Shown here: piece after piece, positions 31,630-43,761 of the stretch
Position numbering within the stretch: the stretch's first letter is position 1
Layout of the letters: every line of letters starts with the position of its first letter
Source: Astrocystis sublimbata
Taxonomy: Eukaryota > Ascomycota > Sordariomycetes > Xylariales > Xylariaceae
Direction of reading: 5' to 3'
Assembly: GCA_022453515.1 (NCBI GenBank)
Contig: JAJNNY010000004.1
Coordinates: 310,001-374,000 of the forward strand
DNA length: 64,000 bases
Notes under the pieces: model-generated
Databases searched by the model: none
Seen by the model: only the letters and a program-made list of their open reading frames with translations
Told to the model about the DNA's origin: nothing
Position numbers and translations under genes: made by a program

Positions 31630-34600
31630 CTTGTCAGCCTTTCTGCGGGAATTGGTATCAAGCAAATAGAGGCGATACAGAAGTGCAAACGTTCAAGCCG
31701 CGTAGGGCTGTGCGGTAGAAGTAATGGCAATCGTGAAGACAGTAGACGGGCATCCCAAGATAATCCCCACCAGTAACTATACCCAGTGTGATACGACGGT
31801 TACCAAGATTATATGAGGCTATGCGGAGGGAAGGGGGCAGAAGGATAGAGGTAATATTCCCGAGACAAGCTACAAACCGACTCTAGCACGTAATGAAGAA
31901 TAATGCTAAGGTCGCGTCGGCGGTTCTTCGCATGCCATGCGGGTGGACCCACGGCTAATATCCCGAGAGCACGAGAGACGAGCCCCCGGTACGGCCCATT
32001 AATCACATGCGCGGCCAAGGGCGCATGGCGTCTGGAAGGCATGCCGCCTCAAAGGTACCAGGGCCAAGCAGCACGATTGGGGCAGGTGGGATGAGAGCCT
32101 AGCTGCTCATCCGCAGGGCCGATGCTGCGCAAGTCCCAGACGACGAACGAAGATAGGCACCTGGGGTGGGACCACCTGCCGAGAGAGTCTCGTCCGGGGG
32201 CGCGCCTCGCGTATGGAGACCACTACCTGCTAGGTAGAGAGGACAGAAAGTAAGTGTCACGTACCTTGGGAATGGATAGCCGAGCCAACCCTGCACGGCC
32301 AGAGCGGCTTTAATGGGGAATGGGGACGGTGGATGGCGCGAAACAGCACACCAGCGAGTAGATGCAGCTGGAAAAGGAGAATTAGGTACAGTGAGATGGA
32401 GCGAGGGATGCTACAAGCACACGGAGATAAGACACGCGCACACACGCTGCCTCCCCTCGGGAGGAATAGACCAGCAGTGAAGTAATGAAGCAATTGCTCG
32501 GCAATGGCGGCAATGCTCGGTAGCGGTAGCGGTTGATGGCAGGCCTGAGGCAAAACTACTCCTTCCGCCCTGCCGCTATCGAGGCCATCAAGGCTGGGGT
32601 ATGCTGGGCGGCGACTGGGACGGCTATGATGACGATACCACAATACGTGTAGTTACGGCTCTTACCACATGACCTGGCCCTCTGGTTTGGTTCGGTTCAA
32701 GGTTGGTACGCCACTCTGCCGGTACCTACCTGGCGAGCCTGGAAGGAAGCGAGAGGGACAAGAGGGCGAGTCGCGTCTACACCCCACCGGGACTTGCAGA
32801 CTTGCAGCCTAGCGACAGGGAGTGACGATGGTCTACCCCACGGGGGCGTGGTGGTTGAAGATCTGGATCGACAAGGTTGTTGGCGGTGCAGTGGCCGAGT
32901 GGGTTGTGGGTGGGTTGTGGTCGCGCGTGGGGTCAGCCTCGGACAAGTGGATGTGCTGCTCGGAGCAACGGCGTGGGTGGCAGCAGCACAGCAACGGCCT
33001 CTCACGGGCTGAAAGAAGTTTGGAAGTATATAAAGACCCGGTTACACTGCTTCTAGCGTCACCGGCACGGATACGCCGATACCACCAGAGATGGTCTAGG
33101 TAGGGAGCAGTACCTACCTAGTCGCAGCAGCAGCGAGCGGCGGCTAGTATGGGCCAGGCACTGTTGATCTATGTTCAGTATGGTGGCCCGTCGATGGTTT
33201 TAGTTGGAGTGTTGAGTCTTCTGGAAAGAGGTTGCGAAAAACATATTGTATAAAAACGTGCAACCAGCTCAGATCAATCCGTGAATGTAACTCTTTTGGG
33301 GAAAGGCAACCTTGAACGATGCCAGGGCTGGGCTGCAGCAGCTCGGCTGACAATGATGCAACCAGCCCTGGAGGCAACTTAGGTAGCTAAGTCTACTTAG
33401 GTAAGTAGGTACATGACAGAGGGAAGAGTGGGCTTGGCAGTTGCGCAGCTGCGGACAAGAGTGACAGTCGACACCTAGTCTTGACAGCTCGACAATGACA
33501 GTTGGATTGGAAATGGGGGAAGGAACCAAGGAGCCGGGCGAACTGGTGTCATTCTGCCCGCCCGTACCAAACCAAACCTATCTCAGCGCATCTCGGCGCA
33601 TCTCGGCGCCCAGCCCAGCACGAGCACGCCCAGGTGAGAACCTCAGGTCACCAGGGCTGATCAGTAGGGCTTGGCAGTAAGCAGATACCCCATGGGGGCA
33701 TGTATGATATATATACGGTATATATACAATATATATTTGGTACCGACCATCTTGGGGAAGGGAGGGTCAATGTTCTTCTCTTCGCTTAAGTTGCATCCCA
33801 TCGGTCACCGCGCAGACAACGCGCGCAGATAACCCCATAAAGAAACCCATTGGTCCGGGTCAGGTATAGGCTGCGGGGCTATATGATATTGGCTGTATGT
33901 TGACACAATACTTGGCTTCTCCAAACATGTCGTGATGCAGTCAGTACATACCTCAAGACAACGGGGTGGCGGGATATCGCCTGCATGCTCGGCATGGTGG
34001 ACGTTCTCAAGACATTTCAGTAGCTGCTTGCAGTGATCGTTCAATCTAATCTACCTAATGCTTGGGTTTCAAACAAATTGTATGAGATGTCCAATGATAA
34101 GTAAGTACTGGAAGTATGTCAGTAGTTGAAACCTTAACGTTAATGCACCCCATTATGCCTGTGTGACCAGCCGAGCCAGCCAGCCAGCCTCGCAGTTGTG
34201 GGGTTTGTCAGGACCGGACACTGCCGGATCGTGGCCGGGCGCTTCAAGTTATGCTGAAAGCCAACGTGCCAAGCATCGAAGAAGCGTCGAAAAGTCGAAG
34301 CGTGGGATGGATCATGGCGACATGGCACCCATGTCAATTTACCCCGCGTCTGCACCTGCGCAGTATGTAGGTACCGCCCGAGCCGCCCTGACGTTAACTG
34401 CACGCTGATACTCCCCGCCTGCAGGTTTTAGACCCTTGTCAAGAAGGACTTCGGCCGAATGCATACATCAACCAACACCAGTCATCCCAAATGAAGCTCA
34501 TCGGAGTAAACGGTCCAGATAAACAAACCAGTGCGAAGGGATTTCCAAGCTTGGCTTAGGCTCAGTCGATGGCTGATCGAATCGAGATATGGGAATTTTG

Positions 34601-36029
34601 GCAACCCAGAGCCCTTCGGATTTTTGAATGACATAAAGCCCGTCCTATCCAACGCCTTCCCTTGATGCGTAGTTCTCATTTACATCGCGATCTGCGATTT
34701 CCATTGCTAGAGATAATTGGGGTGATATGTAAGGTTTGAATCGCCTGCGTTGTTATTGGGATTCTTCTACCAAGTCATTTGTACTATGTAATGTGTGGCT
34801 CGCAGGAAAGGTGCCAGAATAAGCTACCCACCCAAGATTGCACTGTTCGTGAAGATAAAGATAATGTGGCGCATGTGACTTTCTTTCTGATTAGACGCTC
34901 TCCTTGATGTTGATTTTAAGGGGCTGCAATGTGGCGTTCGCTCCTCTCCCGGCGGCAACTTATCGCCACGCGGGCATGGAAGCACTTTCTTTATATAAAG
35001 GTCACAACTTAAAAGAACCAACGATAACAAGCCTCTGATCCAAGCCAGCGCTAATACGCATTTCACGTAGTATAGTATTTGTATCACTACGCAATAATTC
35101 ATCATGATGCATTACCAGCATCATGGGTGTTGTCTGCTCTGTTTGTTGCAAACGTTACGAAATGACAGCCAATCTACTAAGGTCAGAGTGTTATGAGGTA
35201 CACGTGGATAGCTCTTGTGTAACTTCGTGAGAGCGACACTTTCTGGACCACGATTGGCAATCGACTTGAATCCTACAAATATATCTATACCTAGTATGAA
35301 AGGCTATGAACGAGGGGTCACTTGATGAGCTAAATCAAATATCTGATTGGCATTCCCAAGCGTGCAAGGTAGGTACATATGGCATGCTTGAGAACTTTGG
35401 CCTGTGATAACAAATTCTGGAAGCATCAAGCAAGTGTGCCCATGGATTGATTGCAAGTTGAGCGAAATGAAGAAGGTACTAGGTACCTATAATAAATATG
35501 ACGTGCCTGCCGAGCTGTATACATGTACTTCACTCAACCGGCCCGGGTAAGGTCCGACCATATCGGGGACAGATCGGAACGCCAAGCCGGACAACCCTAA
35601 AGTGCCATTGCGTAACAACAACACCGCGAAGCGCGCCTCTCTTAATTCGCAAAAAGACGCACAATTCAGTCATGCTCATCGCACACGCACAGAGCGAGCT
35701 CTCGGTTGCGTCGATTGCCAATCTCCCATGCATTCATCGTGACTGCGCAATTGCGTCGCCATAGCGATACCGGCGAGTAAGCAATCTGTCTACTCCAATA
35801 CCGCTCAGTCTAGGGTGGCACAGGCGGGCCGGTCCATCTTATCAACCGCGGCGACGAACTGCCGAAGCAAGGGACACCGGGAGACGAGGCGATTCCTGCG
35901 AATTCATGTATCCCAACGGCTTAATTTGCTATTCAATCCGAGTCTCGTGGTCAATTGCCTAACCTTATCGCCTCACAGCCTGTCCAGTCGGGCCTTTTCA
36001 ACCTCAGACCTGGCTTAGGTACCTGCTAC
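31630..36029. other. Gene-poor 4.4-kb divergent region
   Basis: Between the carnitine acetyltransferase (-) and the 2EXR gene (+). It holds AGGTA/TACCT palindromes (33090-33120, 33375-33415), an alternating AT tract (33703-33740), and a triple TCTCGGCGCA-like repeat (33585-33610). Open frames reach about 130 codons but lack ATG starts, splice logic or family resemblance. No transposon domain was recognised. Confidence 0.5.
33703..33740. repeat. Alternating AT-rich tract
   Basis: A run of GATATATATAC, GGTATATATAC and AATATATATT-like units, each nearly self-complementary, lies in the gene-poor region. It could unwind easily or form cruciforms; function is unknown. Confidence 0.7.
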
Positions 36030-37558
36030 ATGAGCTCACCAACGCCTGGTCACTCCGGCGCCGGCACTTCATATGTCCATCCCGATTCTCACACCATGTA
36101 CTCGCGGCCAGTCTTCTGGCTCGAGTTCCAGCTTCTGAGCGACGGTCTCCAGACGAGGGCGGTGAACAGTCTGCCGTTGACGATATGGCACGAAAAGAAC
36201 ACGCCGGTCTTCTCCCTCTTCTCAGCGCTTCCCACGGAGCTCCGTTTCAAGGTCTGGGAGTACATGATTGCGCCACGCATTGTGGGGATAGCATGTCGTA
36301 AGTTTATATGTCTCTTTGCCCTCTAGCACGCGGTACCTGCTCAGTTCCGTCGTCCGTCGTCCGTCGTCCGAGCCCCGTCCGAGCCCCGTCCTTGCTATCA
36401 CACCGCAATATGATTTGGAACTAAGAATTACATGCAGTCTGCCTCGAAGACGGCGCCTCATCCGCCGAGACACAGCGGGAAGATCTCTGGGGTCCGCACC
36501 CGGCCATCACTCCGGCCGTCCCGGTGCTGCTCCACATTAACCGCGAGACGCGGGCTCTGGCGCTCAAGCACTACGAGCTGACCTTCGAGTGGAAGGTCCC
36601 TCGGGTGTTGGCCGGCGCCGACCTGCACCCTCCAGTCCGGTGGCGGCCGCCCGTGCTTGCTGACCCGCCTGCTCCCGCCGCGGAGCCGGAGCGCACGCAG
36701 GATCATGGCTCGTTTCCACATATCAGCTCTTACCACGACCTCCTGGACCCGTCCCCCGGGGTATCCACGTCTGGGATAGGAGGAGGAGCAGCAGCCGGAG
36801 GAGTGAGGGAGGGAACGGCAACGACAGGACCTGCGTCAGACCTCGTCACCGGCCCAAATACAGCACTCATACCAACGGCGACGGCACGCAACGGGGGCTC
36901 GGCCGTCTTCTCCCAGGAGCGCCGCACGAGCTCTCCGCCGCGGACCTGGTTCAACTTCGCCCTCGACGCCGTGTACCTGCTCGGCGAGCTCGAGCCGTGC
37001 GACAGCTTCGGCTTCAACAGTCCGATGACGTATTTCATCCCGTCGCAGACCGCGCGGCGCGTGCGCAAGGCCGCCGTGTCGTTCGGCGCCCTGCGCTACG
37101 GCGAGACGGGCGGGCAGCAGATCTTCGGCTCGCTGTTCCACGTCGTGGACCGCTTCCCGCCAGAAGTCGGAGACGGCGAGGTCCTGGTGTGCGTCACGGA
37201 GAGGGACGAGTGGACTCATGCTATGATGGGGCATGACACGGGTCTGGTGGACGAGGGGCGTCCGGCGTACTCGAGGGCCGGGAGGGCGAATGGTCAAGGG
37301 AGCGACGGGGACGGGACTTCTGAGTCGGCAGAGCAAGCACCTGGCGAGGAAGAGGGAGAGGAGGGAGAGGGAAACGTCATTCAGAAGATCTGGCGCGACT
37401 GGTATAGGGGCGCCATCGTCACCTCGCCGCTGAAGAACTTGCGGTTCTCGCTCATTCGTGAGAGCGACCTCGAGCATAGCGTGTACGAGTATATGATGGC
37501 GACACCGCCGAAGAGGACAAAGGGAAGTAAAACAGGGCAAAACGGCACGTCACGGTAA
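36030..37558 (+). CDS. 2EXR-domain protein
   Basis: Exons 36030-36297 and 36438-37558 encode 462 residues. The 2EXR signature is visible on both sides of the intron: FSLFSALPTELRFKVWEYMI before it and VPVLLHINRETRALALKHY followed by LTFEW after it. Proteins of this family are numerous in filamentous ascomycetes and have no assigned biochemical function. The middle (about residues 180-260) is low complexity and Gly/Ala/Pro-rich. A conserved-looking block, TWFNFALDAVYLLGELEP to VRKAAVSFGALRY, follows, then an acidic Glu/Gly stretch and a final IRESDLEHSVYEYMM segment. The 140-nt intron contains tandem CGTC and GAGCCCCGTCC repeats. The start is the first ATG of the frame; a second at 36096 would shorten the N-terminus by 22 residues. 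Confidence 0.82.
36347..36400 (+). repeat. Tandem repeats inside the 2EXR-gene intron
   Basis: Three to four copies of CGTCCGT-like units are followed by two copies of CGAGCCCCGTC, all inside the 140-nt intron. Expansion explains the intron's extra length. Confidence 0.7.
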
Positions 37559-37831
37559 TAGCAGAGGTGGTCGTTACTATGAAAATAGATGGCACATTTT
37601 CTTGTTATGTGTATATAGTATTACCCTTGAGTTGCAATTGGGAATCCGAGCCTCTTTCTGAGGATTGAGTGGTGACTTATTAGTACAGTTGTGTCTTTCT
37701 TCTCCCTTGCACTGCCCTATTATCTAGTATTGTCAAATAAACTGAGTAATGCCATAACCCAAGCCAAACAAACACCCCTATGAAACGCCATGTTGATGTT
37801 ACATTCATTCGTTCGCTAGCATTATCGTAAT

Positions 37832-38849
37832 TCATTTTCGGTCTCTCTTACTTTCTATCGCACACAAGGCTGGTAGGCCGCCCGAGCGGCCCTTGATGCC
37901 GCCTAGCAACCAATCCGTCAGACCGACGACACGCGCGCCAACTCCCTTTTCCCAGTCGCCGTGCTCGTCGACGTGCTCGATAGTGTGGCTGATGACGCGG
38001 CCATCCTTATCGAATTCGAATATGAATAGGCCTGTGAAGGCTTTCTTCTCGCCTGGGGATTGCGTGCCGCGGATGTGGGCGTCGAGGTTATGCTCGTCCC
38101 GCGCTGCTGGGGCTTGACTGGCATCTTCGTTTGCGGTTTTGTTGGAGGAGGCCGTCCGCCACTTCACCACAAGCTGTTCTCCAAATGCACCGGTACGCCG
38201 TGGAGAGAAGTGCACAGGCTCGCTAACCATGCGCTCAGATAGTATCTCGAGACGTACGTTACCGACAATAGGCACCCGGTTCCATGCGATTGGGGACGTC
38301 CAGAGTGCGGTAACGTAGCCGACCCTGCCCGAGACGGTGGGGAGGTAGGGATGCGTCGTGGGGAAGAGATGGAGAGAGATATTAGGTGATAGGATCTCTA
38401 GAGGCAAGGGCGATTGTAGGAGGGTCGGGAGACGTTCTTGTATGATGCGCAAAGCTGTAGCGGGCGGTCTTAGTTCTAGTTCTGTGAAGCCACTGCCAAT
38501 CTATACGGATAGCCGCATGACCTTACTCACTTTTGCCGAGTTTCACTTTGCGCTCATCTGCGGGCTCCGTTGGGCGTGGACTTTCGGGTATAGGATGGTC
38601 GAGCTTTGGGTATGTTGGGTTAAACCATATCCGCGCCGGTCGGTGTGTCCTGGGTGATAACGAGGTCTGCGTCTGCGCGGGCTGCCGGGAAGAGGAGGTG
38701 GTGGGGAAGGGTGTGATATCATGGGCATCGCGGGCTAGTTCCGGGGCAGCCACTCGCGAGAGAACAGAGGCCGGCACTCTTGGGGTCGAGACGGGTGTCA
38801 AGACATGAGCAGACGCGCGAGCACCACCGACGCTGTTTCTTAGGGACAT
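37832..38849 (-). CDS. Conserved-looking protein with mitochondrial-type N-terminus
   Basis: Exons 38849-38531 and 38454-37832 encode 313 residues, joined in frame over a 76-nt GT-AG intron (junction VKLGK/TLRIIQERLP). The first 40 residues are rich in Arg, Ser, Ala and Val with no acidic residues before Glu37, so a mitochondrial presequence is plausible. The core contains GRVGYVTALWTSPIAWNRVP, GEQLVVKWRT and GLFIFEFDKDGRVISHTIEH. The beta-strand-rich pattern, ending in a strand with Asp-Gly-Arg and a following His, recalls NTF2-like folds, but that is inference. I cannot name a family. It faces the 2EXR gene, with 273 bp between their stop codons. Confidence 0.75.
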
Positions 38850-40586
38850 GAGTCCGAGACCACAACGGTGGCTTCCGGGTCGGGCATGAATTCAGTATGA
38901 TCACAGGGAGGGGTTCGGTCAGAATCTGCTGTACGCAGCAAGTCGAATGATTGACGTCGGTTAGGAGTATCGCAGGTGATGATTTGGCTCTGTTGAACCG
39001 TGATAGAAGCTTCCTGTCGTACGCTCTTTGAAGTAGGTAATTAATTAAATATTATTTGCAGGTCGAGTGTTGACTACCTTAGGTAGGTAGATGGGATGGA
39101 TGGCTTGCACCGGGAGACTGGATTGGACCACTCAGGATGTCAGGGCTCCTGCAAACATATGGGTACCAACAGCCCTGGGGATACAACCAAACAGCTTGGG
39201 CTCGGTCGCTAGAAATCGCGTGGTGCCTTTTAGCGCCTGTCCAGGTGTCTATCCCCACGCTTGCCTGCCCCGCCAAAGGTGAAGGCTTTTGGTGGGCTGG
39301 GGTGGGCGAGGTGGGATGAAGAACGGTACTACCTACCACTATGTCACGGGTGTTTCCAGGTTGCCTTTCGATTCTATCTACCTAATCTGAATCAACATAA
39401 CCTTATACTCCAACCACCACCCGAATATGGGGTAGATATCAAAGCAGTATTGCTTCCAAAGACTTAGTTGTTCAGACATATTGTTTCAGTGTTTGGTCCC
39501 CAGAGGTATGTATGTACCTAACGTAACCTTATCACTTTTATCTCATGTTCATACATAAGAGCTAAGGTATGTGGCTTTTCTGAGCCATCACGTACATGTA
39601 GCACTGACAGTGCCCGTGCCTTGAGTGCTGATATGTCCCCCCTTGACCTAACCTTGGGATAAGTACCCATGTGCGCCTTACTTCATACAAATAATCACAT
39701 GTAGACATACAAGACTGTTTCGATAGTAAGACAACCTTGAACGCATCTGTGGGACATTGGCACAATGGAAAAAAGGACAGAGTAGGGCATCATCATGTGA
39801 GCAGAGCCAGGGGAGGCAATGATGTAAGAACCAACTGAACTAGGTACTATCATGCACTGGGCAGTTATTCACACCATACCTGCACTACCTGGCAGGCAGC
39901 TCTACACTGAGGTGTCACTCATAAGCAACCTGGAATTTGGGTAGTTACCTTGGGGTAATGTAGTGTTCAGGTGAGTCATGGGCAAGACGCGAGGTTCAAG
40001 GATGGTGTTCAGTATGGTATGGTATGTGTGCAGCTTCAAATGCGAAGTTCAAGTTGACCTGAGGTGGCTCGGGTGGTTCAGTAATACCTGTGCCCAGGTA
40101 CCTACGCATCTGGGCTGTGCCTGCCCCCGTGCAATCACAGCACCATCCCAAGGCGCCTGCCAACATTTGGACCAAGTGTTTCGGGTACCTACTTGAAGGC
40201 GTGCGTTGCTACCCTTACACATGTACCTGTGTGTCTCCCTGGCGGAAGTACCCACTTGTTGTCCGTTAATGGTTTGGCGTGGCCAGTAGGACCAGTCGGT
40301 CTTAGCACTCGCAGGGCCGCAGGGCGACAGGGGGCTGTAGGCTACAGAGCGATACCAACGACGACGCCTTGTCTCAATCCTTCCTCCTACAACTACATCA
40401 TCTTCACAACAACGAGATACACCATCACGATCTCCGGCCACGACGTAGCTGTGCCACCTCTTCGTAGCACTTATTAGTTGTTCATCGAGCCAGTCCGCTA
40501 GAACCACACTCTTGATTGCTGTTGGCCCCTATTCTTGCTGCCACACCCCACCGCTGCGTCCCTCGACAGCCGCACCAGTCATCACC
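38850..40586. other. Divergent 1.7-kb region upstream of Ypt1
   Basis: Upstream DNA of the mitochondrial-type gene (-) and of Ypt1 (+). AGGTAGGTAG and GGTACCTA motifs recur (39078, 39845, 40090). Pyrimidine-rich and CA/CT-rich DNA from about 40370 to 40586 looks like the Ypt1 promoter and leader. The longest open frame (40507-40049, minus) starts at a non-ATG codon and is probably noise. Confidence 0.5.
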
Positions 40587-41868
40587 ATGAATCCCGAGTA
40601 GTACGCATCAACACCAACCCCGGCAGCCCTGTCCCGCATGGTCGCCCCCGACGATGGCATCGTTTGCTGACTGCTTACAACAGAGCCTACCCCTCCAAGG
40701 GCCCCACGCGCCCCTCCGCCTTGTTTGCTACTGCTGTCACCCCTCGCCTGCTACTGCCACTATTCCGGGCCCTTCCACTGCTCGAGTAGCAAGTTCCACG
40801 ATGATCTACCTCTGCGCACCACCATACCTCTGCCTCTGCGCATCTTGATTCCCTTCACTCGTGTTTCCACTCTCAACTCTCGCCTTGACGTCTTCTTCTG
40901 CCATTTCAACCCTGCTTTGTTCCAGCACACGCATCCATTCGCCTATCAATCCAGCATTGATACCCATCCCACCATGCCTTCCAAGGAGCCTGCCTACATT
41001 CCCGGCCTGGAGCATTACAAGGACCCGGAGAAACTTAGAGAGGTCCTACAGCGCGAACACAAGCTGATGCCAAACTATACTAGATACGATTACCTCTTCA
41101 AGCTCCTCCTCATCGGAGATTCCGGTGTTGGAAAGTCTTGTCTGCTGCTTCGATTTGCGGACGACACCTACACAGAGTCCTACATTTCCACGATCGGCGT
41201 CGACTTCGTAAGTTGCGCATCTCCATTTTCAATACCAGACAGTGTTCTAATGCTGATATCTCCATAGAAAATCCGCACCATTGAGCTCGATGGCAAGACA
41301 GTGAAGCTCCAGATCGTAAGTCAACCCCAGAAGCATGAATATCTACACCATATAACTAACTGTGCTTGTCCGACAGTGGGATACCGCTGGGCAGGAGCGC
41401 TTCCGTACCATCACCTCGTCCTACTACCGCGGCGCCCACGGCATTTGCGTTGTTTACGATGTCACCGACATGGACAGCTTCAACAACGTGAAGCAGTGGC
41501 TCCAGGAAATTGACCGCTACGCCACTGAGGGTGTCAACAAGCTCCTTGTGGGCAACAAGAGCGATATGTCTGACAAGAAGGTTGTTGAGTACACGGTCGC
41601 CAAGGTACGATAACACTACGCACTACAATAATTTCACTTTAAACCCCAGACGGACTAATTCATGGTGTAGGAGTTCGCTGATAGCCTGGGAATCCCCTTC
41701 CTCGAGACCTCGGCTAAGAACGCCTCCAACGTTGAGCAGGCCTTCCTCACCATGGCCCGACAGATTAAGGAGCGCCAGGGTTCACAGGCCACTGCCAACA
41801 CCAAGCCAGGTGTGCAGGTCGGTCCCGGCCACAACGTGGCGAACCCATCAAGTGGCGGCTGCTGCTAA
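40587..41868 (+). CDS. YPT1: Rab-family small GTPase Ypt1 (Rab1) with unusual N-terminus
   Basis: The GTPase core is certain: [20 protein letters not shown] (P-loop), [15 protein letters not shown] (switch I), [13 protein letters not shown] and ETSAKN, ending in the prenylation motif GGCC. Clear exons are up to 41207, 41268-41315, 41377-41604 and 41671-41868, with phase-0 junctions. Ypt1 directs ER-to-Golgi and Golgi traffic. The N-terminus is ambiguous. A 14-nt exon at 40587-40600 encodes MNPE plus TA, the canonical Ypt1 start, followed by a GTACGC donor. The only in-frame acceptor giving no stop that I find is 40953-40954; this gives [15 protein letters not shown] and 246 residues, with 44 extra residues between Y5 and the core. 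Starts at 40974 (235 residues) or 41067 ([12 protein letters not shown], 204 residues) are alternatives. Gene identity is sure; the first exon is not. Confidence 0.93.
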
Positions 41869-43341
41869 GCTTGACTTGTTCTTCATGATACCCTCTCACC
41901 AGACAGCCTGGCATCCATTTGCACTTGGTAGCATGGACATGCAAGGAGCCGGAATGACGATCAGGAGTTTGCGTGTGTTTTGTCACTTTGGCTGCGGACA
42001 ACTATGGGTCACATCGGATACAGATGGATGAACTGATCGAGTTGGATCATCCAAGGCCTTGCATTGTGCCTTGTTTTGACTCTTCCGTATGTTACAATGC
42101 TACTCGAGATCAACCCACTTCATTCCTGGCATGTGAGAAGGTTTTTTTATGGAATCCTGGTCGTTGTGTTCCCTCAATCTCCACACCTGTCACCTAATGC
42201 CCGTTGATGACCCCAGATAAAGAACTTGCGTTTGTTTTCTAGATTTGCCAGTCAGCATGGGAAGGCCCATGCGCACGTCCTTATATCTGTTTGCGTTGGG
42301 GATCTTTTCTGGCCTGGCCTGTATACATTCCATCGTGATCTGGTGGTTGTTAGTGGCGATAGGTGGGTGCATGGAAGAACCCGAGGATCTCAATAGCCAC
42401 GGCAACATCATCACTGACTGGGATGTATGTTCTCACTCGTTTCACTGTCTACGCTGGAATTGGCTTGGCATGCTTTGCAATAGGGACGTCTTAATAAATG
42501 AAGTTACATGAACTGTGTCTCGGTGTTGTGATTGTGCGCTTTCTAGTCGTAGTTTGTGATTTGTGTACCTGGGCTACCTACTGCGTGTTCCCGAGGGTGG
42601 CGATTCATGTGCCTGCCAGCCTGGATGTCTGCCTACACCATCCCGCAAATGACCAAAACAGCTCATCCGATAGCCCTGTTAGGAATCGGACCCAACCTAC
42701 CATGTATTCGTATGGTCACTAGCAGACAGCTTCACTCCTGCTACCTAGTGTAATTTCTGTAGTATCTAAGCAGGGATGTAGTGGCTCATCAAATGAGGCT
42801 TGGGTTACTACAAGTATATACCTACAGACCCATGGATACGTACAAATGCTATGAGTATAAGTACAGTACGTCAGGGCAAGAGCTGTTTAGGTTGACCTAA
42901 GGGTATCTCGACACACCAAACACGAAATGCATCACGGGGGCCAAGTTGTCACTTGAATATCGTAGTGACTCAATTTCATCTTGTTCCACACCCAAACCGG
43001 CACATGGGCTGGACGCCTACTAATGAATACAATCACGGGATCTTATGGTAAACATTGGGATGTCACACACAAGGGCGTTCAACACTAGAAATGACAACAG
43101 CACTAGATAGTAGTAATGATTATAGATTGATTAGACCTATACAGGTATTGATGACCTTTTTCTCTCGAGCGCCGTGTGTGGATTTGGGTAGTACTCGTGT
43201 AGACCCCGTCAAGGCGGGACCGTGAGCAGATGGATAGATATAGTGAAGCCAGGGTATTCATTCCGACGCCGGGCGTAATTTTTGGGACGTGATTTTAAAG
43301 AAAAGCATCTGCCGCTATATAATTTGGCCAGATATTCAACA

Positions 43342-43361
43342 CCCCCCCCCCCCCCCCCCCC
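43342..43361. repeat. Poly-C homopolymer of 20 bases
   Basis: Twenty consecutive C on the plus strand (G on the minus-strand transcript) lie about 400 nt beyond the stop codon of the large minus-strand gene, possibly in its 3' UTR. The exact length may be affected by sequencing slippage. Confidence 0.9.
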
Positions 43362-43533
43362 AAAGAAAAAGTTTCCTTGGCTAAGAATAGAATGTTTTCC
43401 CGATGTTTCAAACATGACTTTTTGAGAAACAAGAATGACACAAATCAAAATGGGTATGTATATGAGGTGTCGTGTGTCGTGTGCGTATGCCCGTGGAGAC
43501 CGTCCTGCCGTGTGACCTAGTGTAATGTGCATG

Positions 43534-43552
43534 TGTATGTATGTATGTATGT
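43534..43552. repeat. TATG tetranucleotide microsatellite
   Basis: Four to five tandem TATG/GTAT units in the convergent 3' region. No coding role. Confidence 0.7.
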
Positions 43553-43761
43553 GTTGCCCTCCGTGAGGCCATGATCACCTGCCATGCCTGGCAGAAAGAA
43601 CCCTGATGTTTTGCCCGAATGTGATCTGGGGTAGCTATCCGGAAGCTTTCCATCCTGATGAAAGAAAAGGCGCTAGCGCCGACGTGTAGAAAGAGGGTTG
43701 TATGTATGGACAGTCTATATGCTGTTCCATCGTAGGAAAATGTGATCTCGTCGCACATCTC

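Larger units (their letters stand above)
41869..43761. other. Convergent 1.9-kb region, Ypt1 and large unknown gene
   Basis: 3' ends of both genes. It contains a 20-C homopolymer (43342-43361) and a TATG run (43534-43552) near the end of the minus-strand gene. No supported gene. Confidence 0.5.

Noticed and set aside
34725..34810. T-loop-like sequence on the minus strand (GATTCAAACC)
   Set aside because: No matching D arm or acceptor stem; not a tRNA.
40049..40507. 152-codon minus-strand frame upstream of Ypt1
   Set aside because: It starts at a non-ATG codon, overlaps the Ypt1 promoter and has no recognisable protein.
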